NCBI GenBank assembly: GCA_023429275.1
Contig: JAEYWB010000794.1
Coordinates: forward strand, 1 to 5,108
Length of the DNA stretch: 5,108 bases
Direction of reading: 5' to 3'
Source of the DNA: Planctomycetota bacterium
Lineage (GTDB): Bacteria; Planctomycetota; Planctomycetia; Planctomycetales; Planctomycetaceae
The translations under genes and the position numbers were made by a program. Position 1 is the first letter of the stretch; each line of letters begins with the position of its first letter. The notes beneath the pieces were generated by a model that saw only the letters and a program-made list of their open reading frames with translations, did no database searches and was not told where the DNA came from. Positions 4,840 to 5,108 of this stretch are shown piece by piece.

Positions 4840-5108
4840 ATGGCCAATTCGATTCCGACGATCGTTCTCGGCTCCCGGTCTCCCCGGCGGCGGGAACTGC
4901 TCGCTCAGCTTGTTCCGGCGGAGAGGATCGTCATCGCTCCTCCGTCGACGACCGACGAACCCGGCTTCGAAGGGCTGATCGCCTGGACGCAGATCTACGA
5001 TCGTCTCAAGGAGATCGCCCGGCAGAAGAATGACGACGTCCGCCTCCAGCAGCCGCCGACATCGGTCGTCCTCACGGCCGATACGGTGATCGTCGGCGAG
5101 GCGGAAGG
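4840..5108 (+). CDS. maf: Maf-family nucleotide pyrophosphatase, N-terminal part, cut by window edge
   Basis: Maf proteins hydrolyse nucleoside triphosphates, mainly modified or non-canonical pyrimidine nucleotides or dTTP/UTP, to monophosphate and pyrophosphate in the cytoplasm, and have been linked to septum inhibition. The 89 visible residues show the signature TIVLGSRSPRRRELLAQL (7-24), equivalent to the usual LASxSPRRxELL phosphate-binding loop, with Ser12 and the Arg run in place. They also show DE (39-40) and LTADTVIVG (78-86), which contains the conserved ADT metal-site Asp81. The part between (41-77) is family-like in position, but the usual KA pair is not clear (EIARQKN, 58-64). The C-terminal half, which would show which Maf subfamily it belongs to, is outside the window. 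The ATG at 4840 follows AGGAG (4825-4829) by ten bases. It lies 46 bases after the sulfatase-like gene on the same strand, so it may be an operon member or the start of its own unit. Confidence 0.92.
   Translation, partial: MANSIPTIVLGSRSPRRRELLAQLVPAERIVIAPPSTTDEPGFEGLIAWTQIYDRLKEIARQKNDDVRLQQPPTSVVLTADTVIVGEAE

Overview
The window is GC-rich, gene-dense bacterial DNA and looks like a member of the Planctomycetota. The best lineage pointers are a 65-residue Lys/Ala-rich protein with the head MSGPIVRTGTNPKFW, a multi-membrane-span GT-C-like protein of a kind I associate with planctomycetes, and a degenerate sulfatase-like protein (the phylum is rich in sulfatases). The assignment rests on memory of these families, not on a search.

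There are two divergent gene blocks around an intergenic region at 1353-1811. The leftward block holds an ECF sigma factor (747-1352), a small single-span membrane protein that may be its anti-sigma factor (431-757), and the start of a type I signal peptidase (1-453). The window edge cuts the peptidase one residue after its catalytic serine. The three genes overlap by 11 and 23 bases, so they are almost certainly co-transcribed and translationally coupled. A textbook ECF-type promoter (GGAACC, 16-base spacer, CGTATC) sits at 1385-1412 just upstream of the sigma gene, which suggests autoregulation.

The rightward block begins with the H1-like basic protein (1812-2009). It is followed nine bases later by the GT-C-like membrane protein (2019-3659), then six bases later by the sulfatase-like pseudoenzyme (3666-4793). 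After 46 bases containing a small hairpin comes the start of a Maf nucleotide pyrophosphatase (4840 to the edge). Spacing suggests one transcription unit, with a possible break or attenuation point before maf.

The intergenic region also holds a four-copy 8-bp degenerate tandem repeat, a 10-bp palindrome, a possible 47-codon small ORF and a consensus -35 box. I saw no RNA gene, CRISPR array, insertion sequence or phage gene. The points most worth following are the signal peptidase inside an ECF sigma operon, the sulfatase fold stripped of its catalytic residues, and the tandem repeat.
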